Positions 24,403-32,760 are shown, numbered from the stretch's first letter. The stretch: 64,000 bases of DNA from Bacillus massiliigorillae (GCF_000380245.2 NZ_HG428746.1:51311-115310), one strand, 5' to 3'. A program made the numbers and translations. The notes: a model not told the origin generated them from the letters alone.

Positions 24403-25074
24403 TTATGCAACCATAGAGAGTGTAGGAGAAGTTGATATCTTACTAGGCTTGCAAGTAAATCTCACAACATTTGCCTCTGTAGCAAGTGATGGAATCGATG
24501 GTATGTGCTGGATGAGTATTGTTGGATCTTGTTGCTCAATTGCATATTGTAGAAGCTCTAATAAGTTACTCCGATCTTCCTCATCACCTTGTTCAAAATC
24601 TGCCGCCTCTTCATTCATATCCGCTATTCTTTTCTTCGTTCGATGCAATGAAGCCTTCACAGCCGTTTCTGTCGTTACCATCATCAGCGCAATTTCTTTC
24701 ACTTGATAAAGAAACACTTCTTTCAAGATAAAAATAACCGATTGCTTAGGTGTTAATTGATGCAACAGCAATTCCAGTGTTTCAGCCAATTGAGATGCTG
24801 AAGAAACTTGTTGTTCTTTTTCTTCTATTATATCGCTATCATTTACTTCAAATCTTCTCTTACGTGTCCAATCAATCCATTGGTTATAAGCCATTTTGGT
24901 CAACAATGATTTTGGAATATGTCCTTGATCTGCATAATGGTTAATGGCCTTCAATATGGCTTCTTGTGCAAGATCGTCACCATCCCACGTATTTTTTGAT
25001 AAATAACGGCAGTATTTAATCAGATCATTATAATGTTCAAGTATTGGGCTGTATTCCAATTCCAGCTTATTCAT
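24403..25074 (-). CDS. ECF-type RNA polymerase sigma factor
   Basis: 223-aa sigma-70 family protein. Region 2 is seen in YNDLIKYCRYLSKNTWDGDDLAQEAILKA in parts, and region 4 in LTPKQSVIFILKEVFLYQVKEIALMMVTTETAVKASLHRTKKRI in parts. A C-terminal extension of about 65 residues (DEEDRSNLLELLQYAIEQQDP...) follows region 4 and may act as a built-in regulatory domain. No anti-sigma gene is adjacent. The ATG at 25074 has AAGGAG at 9 nt, better than the one at 25080. clpP follows at 25 nt. Confidence 0.87.
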   Translation of the reverse strand: MNKLELEYSPILEHYNDLIKYCRYLSKNTWDGDDLAQEAILKAINHYADQGHIPKSLLTKMAYNQWIDWTRKRRFEVNDSDIIEEKEQQVSSASQLAETLELLLHQLTPKQSVIFILKEVFLYQVKEIALMMVTTETAVKASLHRTKKRIADMNEEAADFEQGDEEDRSNLLELLQYAIEQQDPTILIQHIPSIPSLATEANVVRFTCKPSKISTSPTLSMVA

Positions 25075-25236
25075 TTCCATCCACTCCTTAAATACCCTCT
25101 CTACCTTTAAAACGAATTAGGATTGAAAAAAGATACGGGGGCCAAAAGTTTTTAAAAAGGAATTTTTTTGAACTTCACTCTTATTTCATCGTACCCGAAT
25201 GCAAGAAAAGTAAACAATGATATCTATACATATGAA

Positions 25237-25260
25237 AAAAGCATCGATACCGATGCTTTT
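25237..25260. terminator. Terminator of the double-GNAT gene
   Basis: AAAAGCATCG/CGATGCTTTT with flanking A and T runs, 6 nt past the stop of the gene ending at 25267. Confidence 0.8.
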
Positions 25261-25266
25261 TTTCAC

Positions 25267-26064
25267 TTATTGATAATCATAGTAATCTTGTGTTTGATAA
25301 GAAACAAATCCGCATTTCTCATATAAGGAAAGCGCATTTTCATTTTCTGTTGCTACTTCTATATAAACATCATTATTCTCTTCTAATTGTACAAGCTGTG
25401 TAAGCGCGCTTCTACCATAGCCATTTCCTTGATATTGTGGATAGATAACAAACCCATAAATCCAACTTTGATCTTGTTCACATCGAATATGTATTTTTCC
25501 AACTGTCTTTCCTTCAACTTCTATTATATATACGGTTCCATCTTCTACTTCTCCACGATATTCTTCTTCATCATCAAACTCATAACCGAATCCAATTACA
25601 TTCAATTCCATCATTGCTTTCATATCAGTAACGTTTCCAGCACGCAATTGAACTAATGAATTATCTAGCAACAATTGTTTCTCCCAATGCATTTGATGTT
25701 CTGAGAATGCATAGCTGCAAGGAATCGTATTCAGCCAATCTTTAGCAGTCTTTGATTGAGCAGGTGCATTAAGTAAGATTGGCTCACTTTCATCAATTGT
25801 AGCAAGTGCCTGCTTCCATAACGCTGTAAAAATTCCTTTTCGGCGATATTGTGGATGAACCATTCCACACATTTCATATTCTAGCCCTATTTTATACACT
25901 CCTAAAAAACCAACAAGTACGTCATCTTCATAATGTAAAAAATCAAACTGCTCATCCTCTTCTCTAGTCTTAAGAAGATCCCAGTTCAGTTTTAGATTCA
26001 AATTATCGTAGCTTTCACAAATATCTTGTAGTTGAATTAACTCTAAAAGTTGAATGTCATTCAA
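25267..26064 (-). CDS. Tandem GNAT acetyltransferase
   Basis: 265-aa protein with two GNAT domains. The first (about 1-125) shows DVLVGFLGVYKIG and VHPQYRRKGIFTALWKQAL; the second (about 135-265) shows GKTVGKIHIRCE, VIYPQYQGNGYGRSAL and ALSLYEKCGFV. Both acetyl-CoA loops look intact (R-x-x-G-x and Q-x-N-G-x-G). The start is TTG at 26064 behind GGAGG at 9 nt. Substrate unknown. Confidence 0.88.
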   Translation of the reverse strand: MNDIQLLELIQLQDICESYDNLNLKLNWDLLKTREEDEQFDFLHYEDDVLVGFLGVYKIGLEYEMCGMVHPQYRRKGIFTALWKQALATIDESEPILLNAPAQSKTAKDWLNTIPCSYAFSEHQMHWEKQLLLDNSLVQLRAGNVTDMKAMMELNVIGFGYEFDDEEEYRGEVEDGTVYIIEVEGKTVGKIHIRCEQDQSWIYGFVIYPQYQGNGYGRSALTQLVQLEENNDVYIEVATENENALSLYEKCGFVSYQTQDYYDYQ

Positions 26065-26251
26065 GCTTGTTTTCCTCCTTTAAAAAACTTATATGTACTA
26101 TACAATTTTAACATGATACTAAATCATTATAAGTAATATGACCTAAGCCAAAACTCCTCTAAATTAAATGAGCCTAAAAAAAGAGAGGTAAATCCTCTAT
26201 TTGCATAGAATATACAAGAAATACTTTTTTGTCATATAAGGGGGTTTTTTG

Positions 26252-26920
26252 ATGAAACGCTTCATATTACCTTTAGCAATTATTCTTTCAGGATTATTAT
26301 TTATTTTTGTTATCCCAAAAGATAATGAATTTATAAGACTTATCTTTAAGCTAATTCCTATGGTACTCATCTTAATTTATGCATACAAACGGCAAAATAC
26401 CTACTATACAATTATACACGAACGACTAATTCTAGCTGGATTATTCGTTTGTATGCTCGGAGATGCGTTTATCATTTTTTCATTTCTATTGGGATTAGTG
26501 GCTTTCCTAATCGGACATCTCTTCTACATCGGAGCATTCCTAAAACAATGGAAGTTCTCAAAGCTACGAGCTTTAGCAGCTCTACCAATCATTATATATG
26601 GAATCTTCTTTGGTAATAAAATTACCACAGCACTTAGCCTTGATGGTAACACTGCACTCATAATCCCCGTTATTATATATGTAATTGTATTATCGATAAT
26701 GGGCTGGACAGCATTTATGACAGGCAATAAGTGGGCTATTATCGGGAGTATCTTGTTTATTGCTTCTGACACCATTCTATCTTGGAATCTATTCGTTTCA
26801 GACGTTACCTATTCAACAGCACTTATTATGCTAACTTATTATAGTGCACAATTGCTCATAGCCAAAAGTCTAATCTATCGTAAGCCTGCGTTATACGTGT
26901 ATCCATCTAGGCCATATTAA
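26252..26920 (+). CDS. YhhN/TMEM86-family membrane protein
   Basis: 222-aa integral membrane protein with about eight short hydrophobic segments. The family features are LAGLFVCMLGDAFIIF (conserved Gly-Asp) and SILFIASDTILSWNLF (conserved Ser-Asp). Eukaryotic TMEM86 members are lysoplasmalogenases; the bacterial substrate is uncertain. The track of in-frame starts includes a TTG at 26249, but the ATG at 26252 has the better spacing from AAGGGGG. Confidence 0.82.
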   Translation: MKRFILPLAIILSGLLFIFVIPKDNEFIRLIFKLIPMVLILIYAYKRQNTYYTIIHERLILAGLFVCMLGDAFIIFSFLLGLVAFLIGHLFYIGAFLKQWKFSKLRALAALPIIIYGIFFGNKITTALSLDGNTALIIPVIIYVIVLSIMGWTAFMTGNKWAIIGSILFIASDTILSWNLFVSDVTYSTALIMLTYYSAQLLIAKSLIYRKPALYVYPSRPY

Positions 26921-27021
26921 AACTATAGAGGAAAACAATGCTTAAAGAGTAGCTTTGTTCTCCTCTAAAACCATGCTAACATGGTAATACATATTATTTA
27001 TGACCACTAGGAGGATGCATC

Positions 27022-28008
27022 ATGATTAAGTTCGGTATTATCGGTACCAATTGGATTACTGAAAGATTTATTAATGCAGCAAAACAAGTAGAAGGTTTTT
27101 CACTTACCGCTGTATATTCTCGTACTGAAGAAAGAGCAAATGATTTCGCTTCACAATTTAACATTCCCTATACTTATACAAGTATCGAGGACATGGTTCA
27201 ATCAGATACAATCGATGCGGTTTATATTGCAAGCCCCAACTCGCTACATGCAGAACAAGCTATTCTTTGCATGAATCATGGTAAGCATGTCTTATGTGAG
27301 AAACCACTAGCATCTAATGTAGTAGAAATCCAAGCTATGGTTGCTGCCGCCAAGCAAAATCAAGTATTACTAATGGAAGCGTTAAAGACAACATTCATTC
27401 CAAACTTTACAATTATAAAAGAACACTTACATAAAATCGGCCCAGTTCGTCGCTATTTCGCAAACTTTTGCCAATACTCCTCTAGATACGATGCTTATAA
27501 AGGGGGCACGGTATTAAATGCTTTCAACCCTACCTTCTCTAATGGCTCATTAATGGATATCGGCGTTTATTGCCTTTACCCACTAGTTACGTTATTCGGT
27601 GAACCTATGAAAGTTCAAGCTAATGGATTGATGCTAGAATCAGGTGTCGATGGTCAAGGTAGTATCACTTTACAATACAAGGATATGGAAGCAATCATTA
27701 TGTATTCGAAAATCTCAGAATCTCAACTTCCAAATGAAATCCAAGGAGAACTAGGGCGCATTGTTATTAATAAAATTAGTTCCCCTTCACAAGTTCAAAT
27801 CGTTTACAACGATGGAACAGTCGAAGACATTACACAGCCGCAACTAGAAAATACAATGTTCTATGAGGTCCAAGAATTTATTGATTTACTTCATAAGCAA
27901 CAACTCGAATCAACAATCAATACTTACGAAAATTCTTTTATCACAATGAAGATAATGGATGAAGCTCGCAAGCAAATTGGCGTTACATATCCTGCTGATC
28001 AAAAATAG
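27022..28008 (+). CDS. Gfo/Idh/MocA-family oxidoreductase
   Basis: 328-aa NAD(P)-dependent dehydrogenase. The N-terminal Rossmann motif is GIIGTNWI at residues 5-12, and the family signature is EKPLASN near residue 93. The C-terminal substrate domain has DIGVYCLYPL with the conserved Asp/Tyr. Likely substrates are sugars or related polyols; none can be read from neighbours. Shine-Dalgarno AGGAGG at good spacing. A terminator follows (28019-28052). Confidence 0.92.
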   Translation: MIKFGIIGTNWITERFINAAKQVEGFSLTAVYSRTEERANDFASQFNIPYTYTSIEDMVQSDTIDAVYIASPNSLHAEQAILCMNHGKHVLCEKPLASNVVEIQAMVAAAKQNQVLLMEALKTTFIPNFTIIKEHLHKIGPVRRYFANFCQYSSRYDAYKGGTVLNAFNPTFSNGSLMDIGVYCLYPLVTLFGEPMKVQANGLMLESGVDGQGSITLQYKDMEAIIMYSKISESQLPNEIQGELGRIVINKISSPSQVQIVYNDGTVEDITQPQLENTMFYEVQEFIDLLHKQQLESTINTYENSFITMKIMDEARKQIGVTYPADQK

Positions 28009-28018
28009 TTAAAAAATA

Positions 28019-28052
28019 AAAAGCTCAGAGTCTTTTTGAACTCTGAGCTTTA
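28019..28052. terminator. Bidirectional terminator
   Basis: AAAAGCTCAGAGT pairs with ACTCTGAGCTTT across a short loop, between the oxidoreductase gene and the small minus-strand ORF. Confidence 0.8.
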
Positions 28053-28062
28053 CATGTGTATA

Positions 28063-28206
28063 TTATAAAAGTTCCAATCTATTGTTGGGATTTTTTTTTT
28101 CATTCGAGAAATATTTGCACATCCAGTAAGGTATGAATAAAAGTGATGCATAACCGCCAATATAAATTGTTGAAGCAATAATTTCAATAACTCCTGCGCT
28201 CGTCAT
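28063..28206 (-). CDS. Small membrane protein ORF, 47 aa
   Basis: Encodes a 47-aa product starting MTSAGVIEIIASTIYIGGY, with one hydrophobic segment (about residues 6-27) then a basic tail (CKYFSNEKKNPNNRLELL). An AGGGGTG sequence lies 5-6 nt before the ATG. A good SigA promoter (TTGCAA-17-TAAAAT) stands 34 nt further upstream, with a cre-like site over the -35. The gene contains a run of ten A in its coding strand. Not a family I recognise. Support is the combination of start signals, promoter and terminator. Confidence 0.6.
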   Translation of the reverse strand: MTSAGVIEIIASTIYIGGYASLLFIPYWMCKYFSNEKKNPNNRLELL

Positions 28207-28239
28207 CTAATCACCCCTAAATATTTACTTCTTTTCCTT

Positions 28240-28268
28240 ATTTTATGACAAACTTGTGAACTTTGCAA
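28240..28268 (-). promoter_or_regulatory. SigA promoter of the 47-aa ORF
   Basis: Minus-strand TTGCAA (28263-28268), 17-nt spacer, TAAAAT (28240-28245). Confidence 0.65.
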
Positions 28269-28277
28269 GCGCTTTCC
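28264..28277. promoter_or_regulatory. cre-like site over the -35 element
   Basis: GGAAAGCGCTTGCA on the minus strand matches 12 of 14 positions of the cre consensus TGWNANCGNTNWCA. Suggests CcpA control of the 47-aa ORF. Confidence 0.55.
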
Positions 28278-28441
28278 TTCTAAATTTTGTAAAAATATAA
28301 AAAAAGTCAGTTCAAATCCTTGCTTTTTTTATATTTTTAATACTTTATTACTATTTCCAAGTGAGTTAAATAACATACATCATCTTGTTTCCTATTATCT
28401 CAGCCCCTTCTCTAGCATTTTCATTAAATATAGAGTGAGCT

Positions 28442-28450
28442 ATTAGTCAA
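28442..28450. promoter_or_regulatory. PadR operator half-site before padR
   Basis: ATTAGTCAA, identical to the left arm of the palindrome at 29303-29322. Confidence 0.45.
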
Positions 28451-28528
28451 TAATGAATAATCAATTTAATTAATCTTTTAAAAGATGTTATACTAATAGG
28501 AAGAAAAGATGAAAAGGAGGTTCACACT

Positions 28529-29050
28529 ATGGATCACCGATCGTTAGTTCTATTAGGATTGCTAATGGCTCAAAGCCAGCACGGCTATCAAATAAATGAG
28601 TTTATTGAAAATAATTTAGGTATGATTACCGATATGAAGAAACCTACTGCATATGCCACTTTAGATAAATTAAGTAAAAAAGGATACATTGAAGTTCACA
28701 TGGAACAAGAGGGAAATAGACCTCCACGTAAGGTGTATACAATCAATGAGAATGGTAAGAAGTATTTCTATGAATTACTTTACGATAATCTTTCTTCAGC
28801 CGAAACAGTGCATTATCAAGGAGATTTAGGGTTAATGTTCATGGATCATCTACCACTGGATAAGGCACTGGATGCTTTGCATAAAAGATTAGAAAGAAAC
28901 CACAATCTACTTGTTGCCTTAAAACAAACGCCTAGTCATGGAAAAGCGACAGCTGTTGACTTAGCCGTCAAACATAAAATAAAAATGGCAGAAGCAGAAA
29001 TAGCCTTTCTAGAATCTACTATCGAAGATTTCTCTATTAACCATTCATAA
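28529..29050 (+). CDS. PadR-family transcription regulator
   Basis: 173-aa repressor. The N-terminal winged helix is typical of PadR proteins (LVLLGLLMAQSQHGYQINEFIE; PTAYATLDKLSKKGYIEVHMEQEGNRPPRKVYTINENGKKYF in parts). A helical C-terminal dimerisation part follows (LERNHNLLVALK). It precedes an ABC exporter operon whose promoter carries two palindromes; a matching half-site is in its own promoter. It probably represses both. Strong AAGGAGG start signal. Confidence 0.92.
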   Translation: MDHRSLVLLGLLMAQSQHGYQINEFIENNLGMITDMKKPTAYATLDKLSKKGYIEVHMEQEGNRPPRKVYTINENGKKYFYELLYDNLSSAETVHYQGDLGLMFMDHLPLDKALDALHKRLERNHNLLVALKQTPSHGKATAVDLAVKHKIKMAEAEIAFLESTIEDFSINHS

Positions 29051-29060
29051 ACCTACTAAA

Positions 29061-29106
29061 AAGGGCTGTCCCAAAAGTGATTTTCAATCACTTTTGGGAC
29101 GCCCTT
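29061..29106. terminator. Terminator hairpin, R1 family copy C
   Basis: Arms AAGGGCTGTCCCAAAAGTGATT (29061-29082) and AATCACTTTTGGGACGCCCTT (29086-29106). Located 10 nt after the padR stop. Starts the long R1 element (next entry). Confidence 0.85.
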
Positions 29107-29215
29107 TTACGCTTTTTGTACCATTCGAAGTTGTGTTCATTTCAATCGCATTTTTGCTTAGTAAACTAAAAAAGCTGGTTTTTAGCGCTTTTGGTCAAGA
29201 TGAAACTCAAATGAC
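29061..29215 (+). repeat. Long R1 element, copy 1
   Basis: The R1 hairpin plus about 110 bp that matches, at roughly three quarters of positions, the inverted copy at 51170-51329. Shared landmarks: CGCCCTTTTAC, CATTTTTGCTTAGTA, and GCGCTTTTGG followed by AGATGAAAC. No ORF. Confidence 0.75.
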
Positions 29216-29302
29216 TCCTTAAAAAGTCAAAATATTCTTTACTTGCACACTAAATGATATAACGGATTCAACTGATTGAATATCCCCCTTTTTTTTGCAC
29301 CA

Positions 29303-29322
29303 ATTAGTCAAACTTGACTAAT
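29303..29322. promoter_or_regulatory. PadR operator 1 of the ABC operon
   Basis: ATTAGTCAA-AC-TTGACTAAT, perfect 9-bp arms. The right arm contains the -35 TTGACT (29314-29319); TATAAT follows at 29338-29343 after 18 nt. Binding there would block RNA polymerase. Confidence 0.75.
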
Positions 29323-29350
29323 CATATATATTCTAATTATAATTTGTTTA

Positions 29351-29370
29351 AATAGTCAGAATTGACTAAT
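29351..29370. promoter_or_regulatory. PadR operator 2 of the ABC operon
   Basis: AATAGTCAG-AA-TTGACTAAT, a second copy of the palindrome with a degenerate left arm, 28 nt before the permease gene. Confidence 0.65.
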
Positions 29371-29397
29371 CATACTGAAACTAAGGGGTGACTATCA

Positions 29398-30519
29398 ATG
29401 TTTCTTGCTTTAAAGGAATTAAAGCATGGTAAACTACGTTTCTTAATGATCGGAATCATACTAATCTTAATCTCCTGGTTAGTATTTATTCTTTCTGGTT
29501 TAGGAAATGGACTTAATACGCTGAGTGCTGCTGTATTTAAAAATATGGATGCACAATATATAGCATTCGAAGATGGTTCTCGTGCATCGCTAAGTCGTTC
29601 TATCATTGGCGAAGAACAAATTGCAAAACTAGAAAAACAAAAAGATGTACAAGCTGCCGCTCCAATCGGGAACAAAATGGCAACCATTCAAAAAGAAAAA
29701 TCTACGAAGGATGAAGATAAAGTAGATGTTGCTATTATTGGGGTAAATCCAGGTACATTTGTTGAGCCAAAAATTATTGAGGGATCTGCATTATCGGAGA
29801 AGAACTCTACTAACATCATCGCAAATATAGCATTGAAAGATAAAGGCTTTAAAATTGGAGATACAGTAAGAATCGAAGGTTCACATGAAAAAATGAAGAT
29901 TGTAGGCTTTGTAGAAAACCAATCTTATAATCACGTATCTGCTGTTTTTACAACGATGGATAAATGGCGTGCTATTAACTTTGCTGCACCTGGTTCGGAC
30001 AATGGGGTCCAGAATCCTGTTAATGGTATTGCTTTAAAAGGAGAAAATATTAATCCTGACAGCATCAATAAACACCTTGATTCTACGGAAGTTGTTACAA
30101 AATCCGAAGCTATACAAGGTATGCCCGGCTATAAAGAGGAAAATGGAACGATTACAATGATGCTTGCATTCTTACTAGCCATTTCAACATTTGTCATTGC
30201 TGTTTTCTTCTATGTATTAACATTACAAAAATCTAATCAATTTGGCATTATGAAAGCAATCGGTGCAAGTAATGGTTTTCTAGGAAAAGCCATTGTATCT
30301 CAAGTATTCGTCCTATCGCTATTCAGTATCTTAGTCGGAATGGGATTAGCTTATGGCGTTGCAGCCGTATTACCTAAAGAAGTGCCATTTCTACTAGATA
30401 TTAAGCTTGTCATGATTTATGGACTTGTTCTTTTAGTTGTTTCTCTTTTAAGTTCATTATTATCTGTCCGTAAAATTACAAAGATTGATCCACTTCAAGC
30501 AATTGGGAGGGTTGAATAA
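29398..30519 (+). CDS. MacB/FtsX-type ABC transporter permease
   Basis: 373-aa membrane protein with four membrane segments: one at residues 14-36, a large extracytoplasmic domain (about 45-245), and three C-terminal segments (TMMLAFLLAISTFVIAVFFY; VFVLSLFSILVGMGLAYGV; KLVMIYGLVLLVVSLLSSLL). The ILALKELKxxKxRFLMI-type start is typical of the FtsX/DevC group. It forms an exporter with the following ATPase; the stop and start codons overlap (TAATG). Such pairs export peptides, lipids or antibiotics; PadR control suggests a toxic substrate. Substrate unknown. Confidence 0.9.
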   Translation: MFLALKELKHGKLRFLMIGIILILISWLVFILSGLGNGLNTLSAAVFKNMDAQYIAFEDGSRASLSRSIIGEEQIAKLEKQKDVQAAAPIGNKMATIQKEKSTKDEDKVDVAIIGVNPGTFVEPKIIEGSALSEKNSTNIIANIALKDKGFKIGDTVRIEGSHEKMKIVGFVENQSYNHVSAVFTTMDKWRAINFAAPGSDNGVQNPVNGIALKGENINPDSINKHLDSTEVVTKSEAIQGMPGYKEENGTITMMLAFLLAISTFVIAVFFYVLTLQKSNQFGIMKAIGASNGFLGKAIVSQVFVLSLFSILVGMGLAYGVAAVLPKEVPFLLDIKLVMIYGLVLLVVSLLSSLLSVRKITKIDPLQAIGRVE

Positions 30520-31196
30520 TGTCTGGAATAGCATTAAATCACGTATCGAAATTCTATCATGAAGGTGAACATAAAGTTGTAGCTCTTAATGATGTCTCCT
30601 TACATGTAAAACCAGGTGAATTCGTGGCTATTATTGGCCCATCTGGTTCTGGTAAAAGTACATTCCTATCAGTTGCTGGCGCCTTACTACAGGCTTCTGA
30701 AGGTGATGTTATATTAAATGATAAAAAAATTGCTGGATTATCTCCTAAAAGTCTATCAAAAGCAAGATTGGATGAAATAGGATTTATTTTACAAACATCT
30801 AATCTAGTTCCTTATTTAACTGTTATTGATCAGCTGTTATTAGTTAAGAAAATGACAGGCACTGTTACACATGCAGATAAAGTATTCGCTAGGGAGCTAC
30901 TAACAGATTTAGGTCTTGGAACAAAGCTGAAAAAATTCCCTGATCAACTTTCTGGTGGTGAGCGCCAACGTACAGCTATTGCTAGAGCATTTATCAATGA
31001 TCCAACGATTATTCTTGCAGACGAGCCAACAGCTAGCCTAGATACGAATCGTGCTCATGAAGTAGTTAAACTAATAGCGAAAGAAGTAAAAACAAGAAAT
31101 AAGGCAGCTATCATGGTTACGCATGATGAACGGATGCTGACGTACTGTGATAAGGTATATCGTATGGAAGATGGTTGTCTTACTTTACAATCATAA
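30519..31196 (+). CDS. LolD/MacB-type ABC transporter ATPase
   Basis: 225-aa ATPase with Walker A GPSGSGKST (about residues 40-48), signature LSGGERQR, and Walker B ILADEPTASLD. This is the MacB/LolD/DevA subtype that drives FtsX-like permeases. It overlaps the upstream permease gene by one base. Its operon ends at the terminator at 31214-31250. Confidence 0.94.
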   Translation: MSGIALNHVSKFYHEGEHKVVALNDVSLHVKPGEFVAIIGPSGSGKSTFLSVAGALLQASEGDVILNDKKIAGLSPKSLSKARLDEIGFILQTSNLVPYLTVIDQLLLVKKMTGTVTHADKVFARELLTDLGLGTKLKKFPDQLSGGERQRTAIARAFINDPTIILADEPTASLDTNRAHEVVKLIAKEVKTRNKAAIMVTHDERMLTYCDKVYRMEDGCLTLQS

Positions 31197-31213
31197 GACA
31201 TTAAATAAATTAG

Positions 31214-31250
31214 AAGAGCTGTGTTCGAATTCACTTCGAGCACAGCTCTT
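31214..31250. terminator. Terminator after the ABC operon
   Basis: AAGAGCTGTGTTCGA (31214-31228) pairs with TCGAGCACAGCTCTT (31236-31250), with a T-run after. One mismatch. Confidence 0.8.
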
Positions 31251-31308
31251 TTTATATTATCTTCTTGAAGACAGTTTTAATATTAAGTTCCCAACCCGCT
31301 TAGTATTC

Positions 31309-32043
31309 TTATTCTTCATATATCATTTTCTTCGTCATTCCACCATCAATTACAAGATTTGTACCTGTAACGAAGTCATTCTCTGGAGAAGTTAAATACA
31401 AGCAAGCTCGTGCAATATCATCTGGCTGCCCAACTCGTTTTGATAAGTGTTGCTCATGGTCACGTTCCGTTAACTGCTCATAATCCCCTGTTTCAATCCA
31501 GCCTGGAGAAATAGCATTAACTGTTATGAAATCTTTACTAAAGGAAGCTGCGAAAGCATGTGTTAAAGCAACAATTCCACCTTTCGAAGCAGCATATAAT
31601 TCTGTGTATGGTTCCGACATAAGTGCTCGTGTAGATGCTATGTTCACAATTGAACCGCCCTTCTCATTCAACTTCATATATTTTGCAGCTTCACGTGATG
31701 CAAGAAAGACACTTCTTAAACTCGTTTGTAGCATGTCATCCCATTCTTCCAACTCAATATCATAAGGAGATTTATAAAGCATTTTACCGGCATTATTAAT
31801 AAGAATATCAATTCTTCCATATGTATCAATTGTTGTTTTCATGAGATGAATAAGATCGTTTTCTTTCCTAACGTCACATTTCACAAAGAGAACTACTTTC
31901 CCGTCCTCCTGCCACTGTCTTACGAACTCTACACCTCTCTCATCCACATCAGCAACTACAACACAATCTCCTCTACTTGCAAATGCGAATGCTACAGCAC
32001 GTCCAATCCCATTTGCCGCTCCCGTCACAATGACTACTGCCAT
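31309..32043 (-). CDS. Short-chain dehydrogenase/reductase
   Basis: 244-aa classical SDR. It shows TGAANGIGRAVAF (cofactor loop, residues 6-18), NNAGKML, the Ser of VNIASTRA, and the YAASK active site. It ends in the common SDR C terminus (PENDFVTGTNLVIDGGMTKKM). The acidic residue after beta-2 (VVADVDERG) suggests NAD(H). The ATG at 32043 is 7 nt after GGGAG; the ATG at 32049 is too close, and the open frame to 32133 has no signal. Substrate unknown; the gene stands alone between two terminators. Confidence 0.88.
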   Translation of the reverse strand: MAVVIVTGAANGIGRAVAFAFASRGDCVVVADVDERGVEFVRQWQEDGKVVLFVKCDVRKENDLIHLMKTTIDTYGRIDILINNAGKMLYKSPYDIELEEWDDMLQTSLRSVFLASREAAKYMKLNEKGGSIVNIASTRALMSEPYTELYAASKGGIVALTHAFAASFSKDFITVNAISPGWIETGDYEQLTERDHEQHLSKRVGQPDDIARACLYLTSPENDFVTGTNLVIDGGMTKKMIYEE

Positions 32044-32149
32044 ATTCATTCTCCCGCCTTTCATTTGTTTTACTATACTTACATTATTATCATACAAGAA
32101 AAAAGCCCACTCTATTGAGTAAGCTACATGCATCGTTATTATTATATAT

Positions 32150-32284
32150 CTACATGCTCAGCTTAACCTCAAACGATAAGTTGTTCGATACAATTTCATA
32201 AACTTCGTCAAACTGAAGGATCCTCTTCATAATATGTTCATGGCTCATGTGGGAATGCTCTTTACACTTACGATACCAAGTCAC
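32150..32284 (-). pseudogene. Possible gene remnant, 44 codons
   Basis: A protein-like reading frame (VTWYRKCKEHSHMSHEHIMK..., ending FEVKLSM) runs from a GTG at 32284 to TAG at 32150. An in-frame TGA lies just upstream and there is no Shine-Dalgarno sequence. It may be the tail of a lost gene once controlled by the cobalamin riboswitch. I do not recognise the family. Confidence 0.3.
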
Positions 32285-32346
32285 CGCATTGCTTTTTCAA
32301 AAGAGAGTAATATGGTTTTAGTTGAATGGAGAAATAAGAAAGAAGA

Positions 32347-32440
32347 GCAGCAGTTCCCTTTTATAGCCTCTATCTAAAGTGGGAAGATTGAGCTGTTAGC
32401 CTGGGGGAGGCCTCTAGTCATGATGGCAGAGAACTGCTAC
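32347..32440. other. Structured, more GC-rich element
   Basis: AGCAGCAGTTCCC (32347) can pair with GAGAACTGCTACT (32427) across about 65 nt that contain further stems (AGCCTC with GAGGCCT). Base composition is higher in G+C than the flanks. Not a tRNA or a recognised RNA. Confidence 0.35.
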
Positions 32441-32448
32441 TAGTCATA

Positions 32449-32481
32449 AAAAAAAACAACTTCCAGTGGAAGTTGTTAATT
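32449..32481 (-). terminator. Intrinsic terminator downstream of the riboswitch
   Basis: On the minus strand AACAACTTCC-AC-TGGAAGTTGTT is followed by nine or more T. The preceding GAATTAAC can instead pair with GTTAATTC 60 nt upstream, a possible antiterminator. Confidence 0.75.
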
Positions 32482-32589
32482 CACGTAAAAAAATAAAATC
32501 CACATGCACATTTATTCAAAAATGTTCATGCTCCAATACTTCGAATTAACATCTCCTATCCTCGTAGGTACTTGATGCATCTAATAAAT

Positions 32590-32760
32590 AGGCAGGTCTC
32601 CTGGCTTATGATCATCACAATTCGAACCTTCCCATTTCTATTCCCTAGAAACAGTGGTATATTCCGAATGGCTCCCAAATACAGTTGCGGGACAGCGTCG
32701 GGCTCTAACCGACTTCCCTTTTAAGCAGATAAAATACAAACGATTATCTACACCTAATTA
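32590..32760 (-). promoter_or_regulatory. Cobalamin (B12) riboswitch
   Basis: Reading leftward, the sequence has the conserved blocks of the adenosylcobalamin riboswitch: AAAAGGGAAGTCGGT, GAGCCCGACGCTGTCCCGCAACTGT, GGGAGCCATTCGGA, and the B12-box GCCAGGAGACCTGCC (at about 32592-32606). The next feature downstream is a terminator. No intact B12-related gene follows, so the riboswitch is an orphan in this assembly. Confidence 0.93.

Noticed and set aside
32340..32445. Candidate tRNA or small known RNA
   Set aside because: No acceptor stem, T-arm or CCA; the long-range stem does not fit a tRNA.
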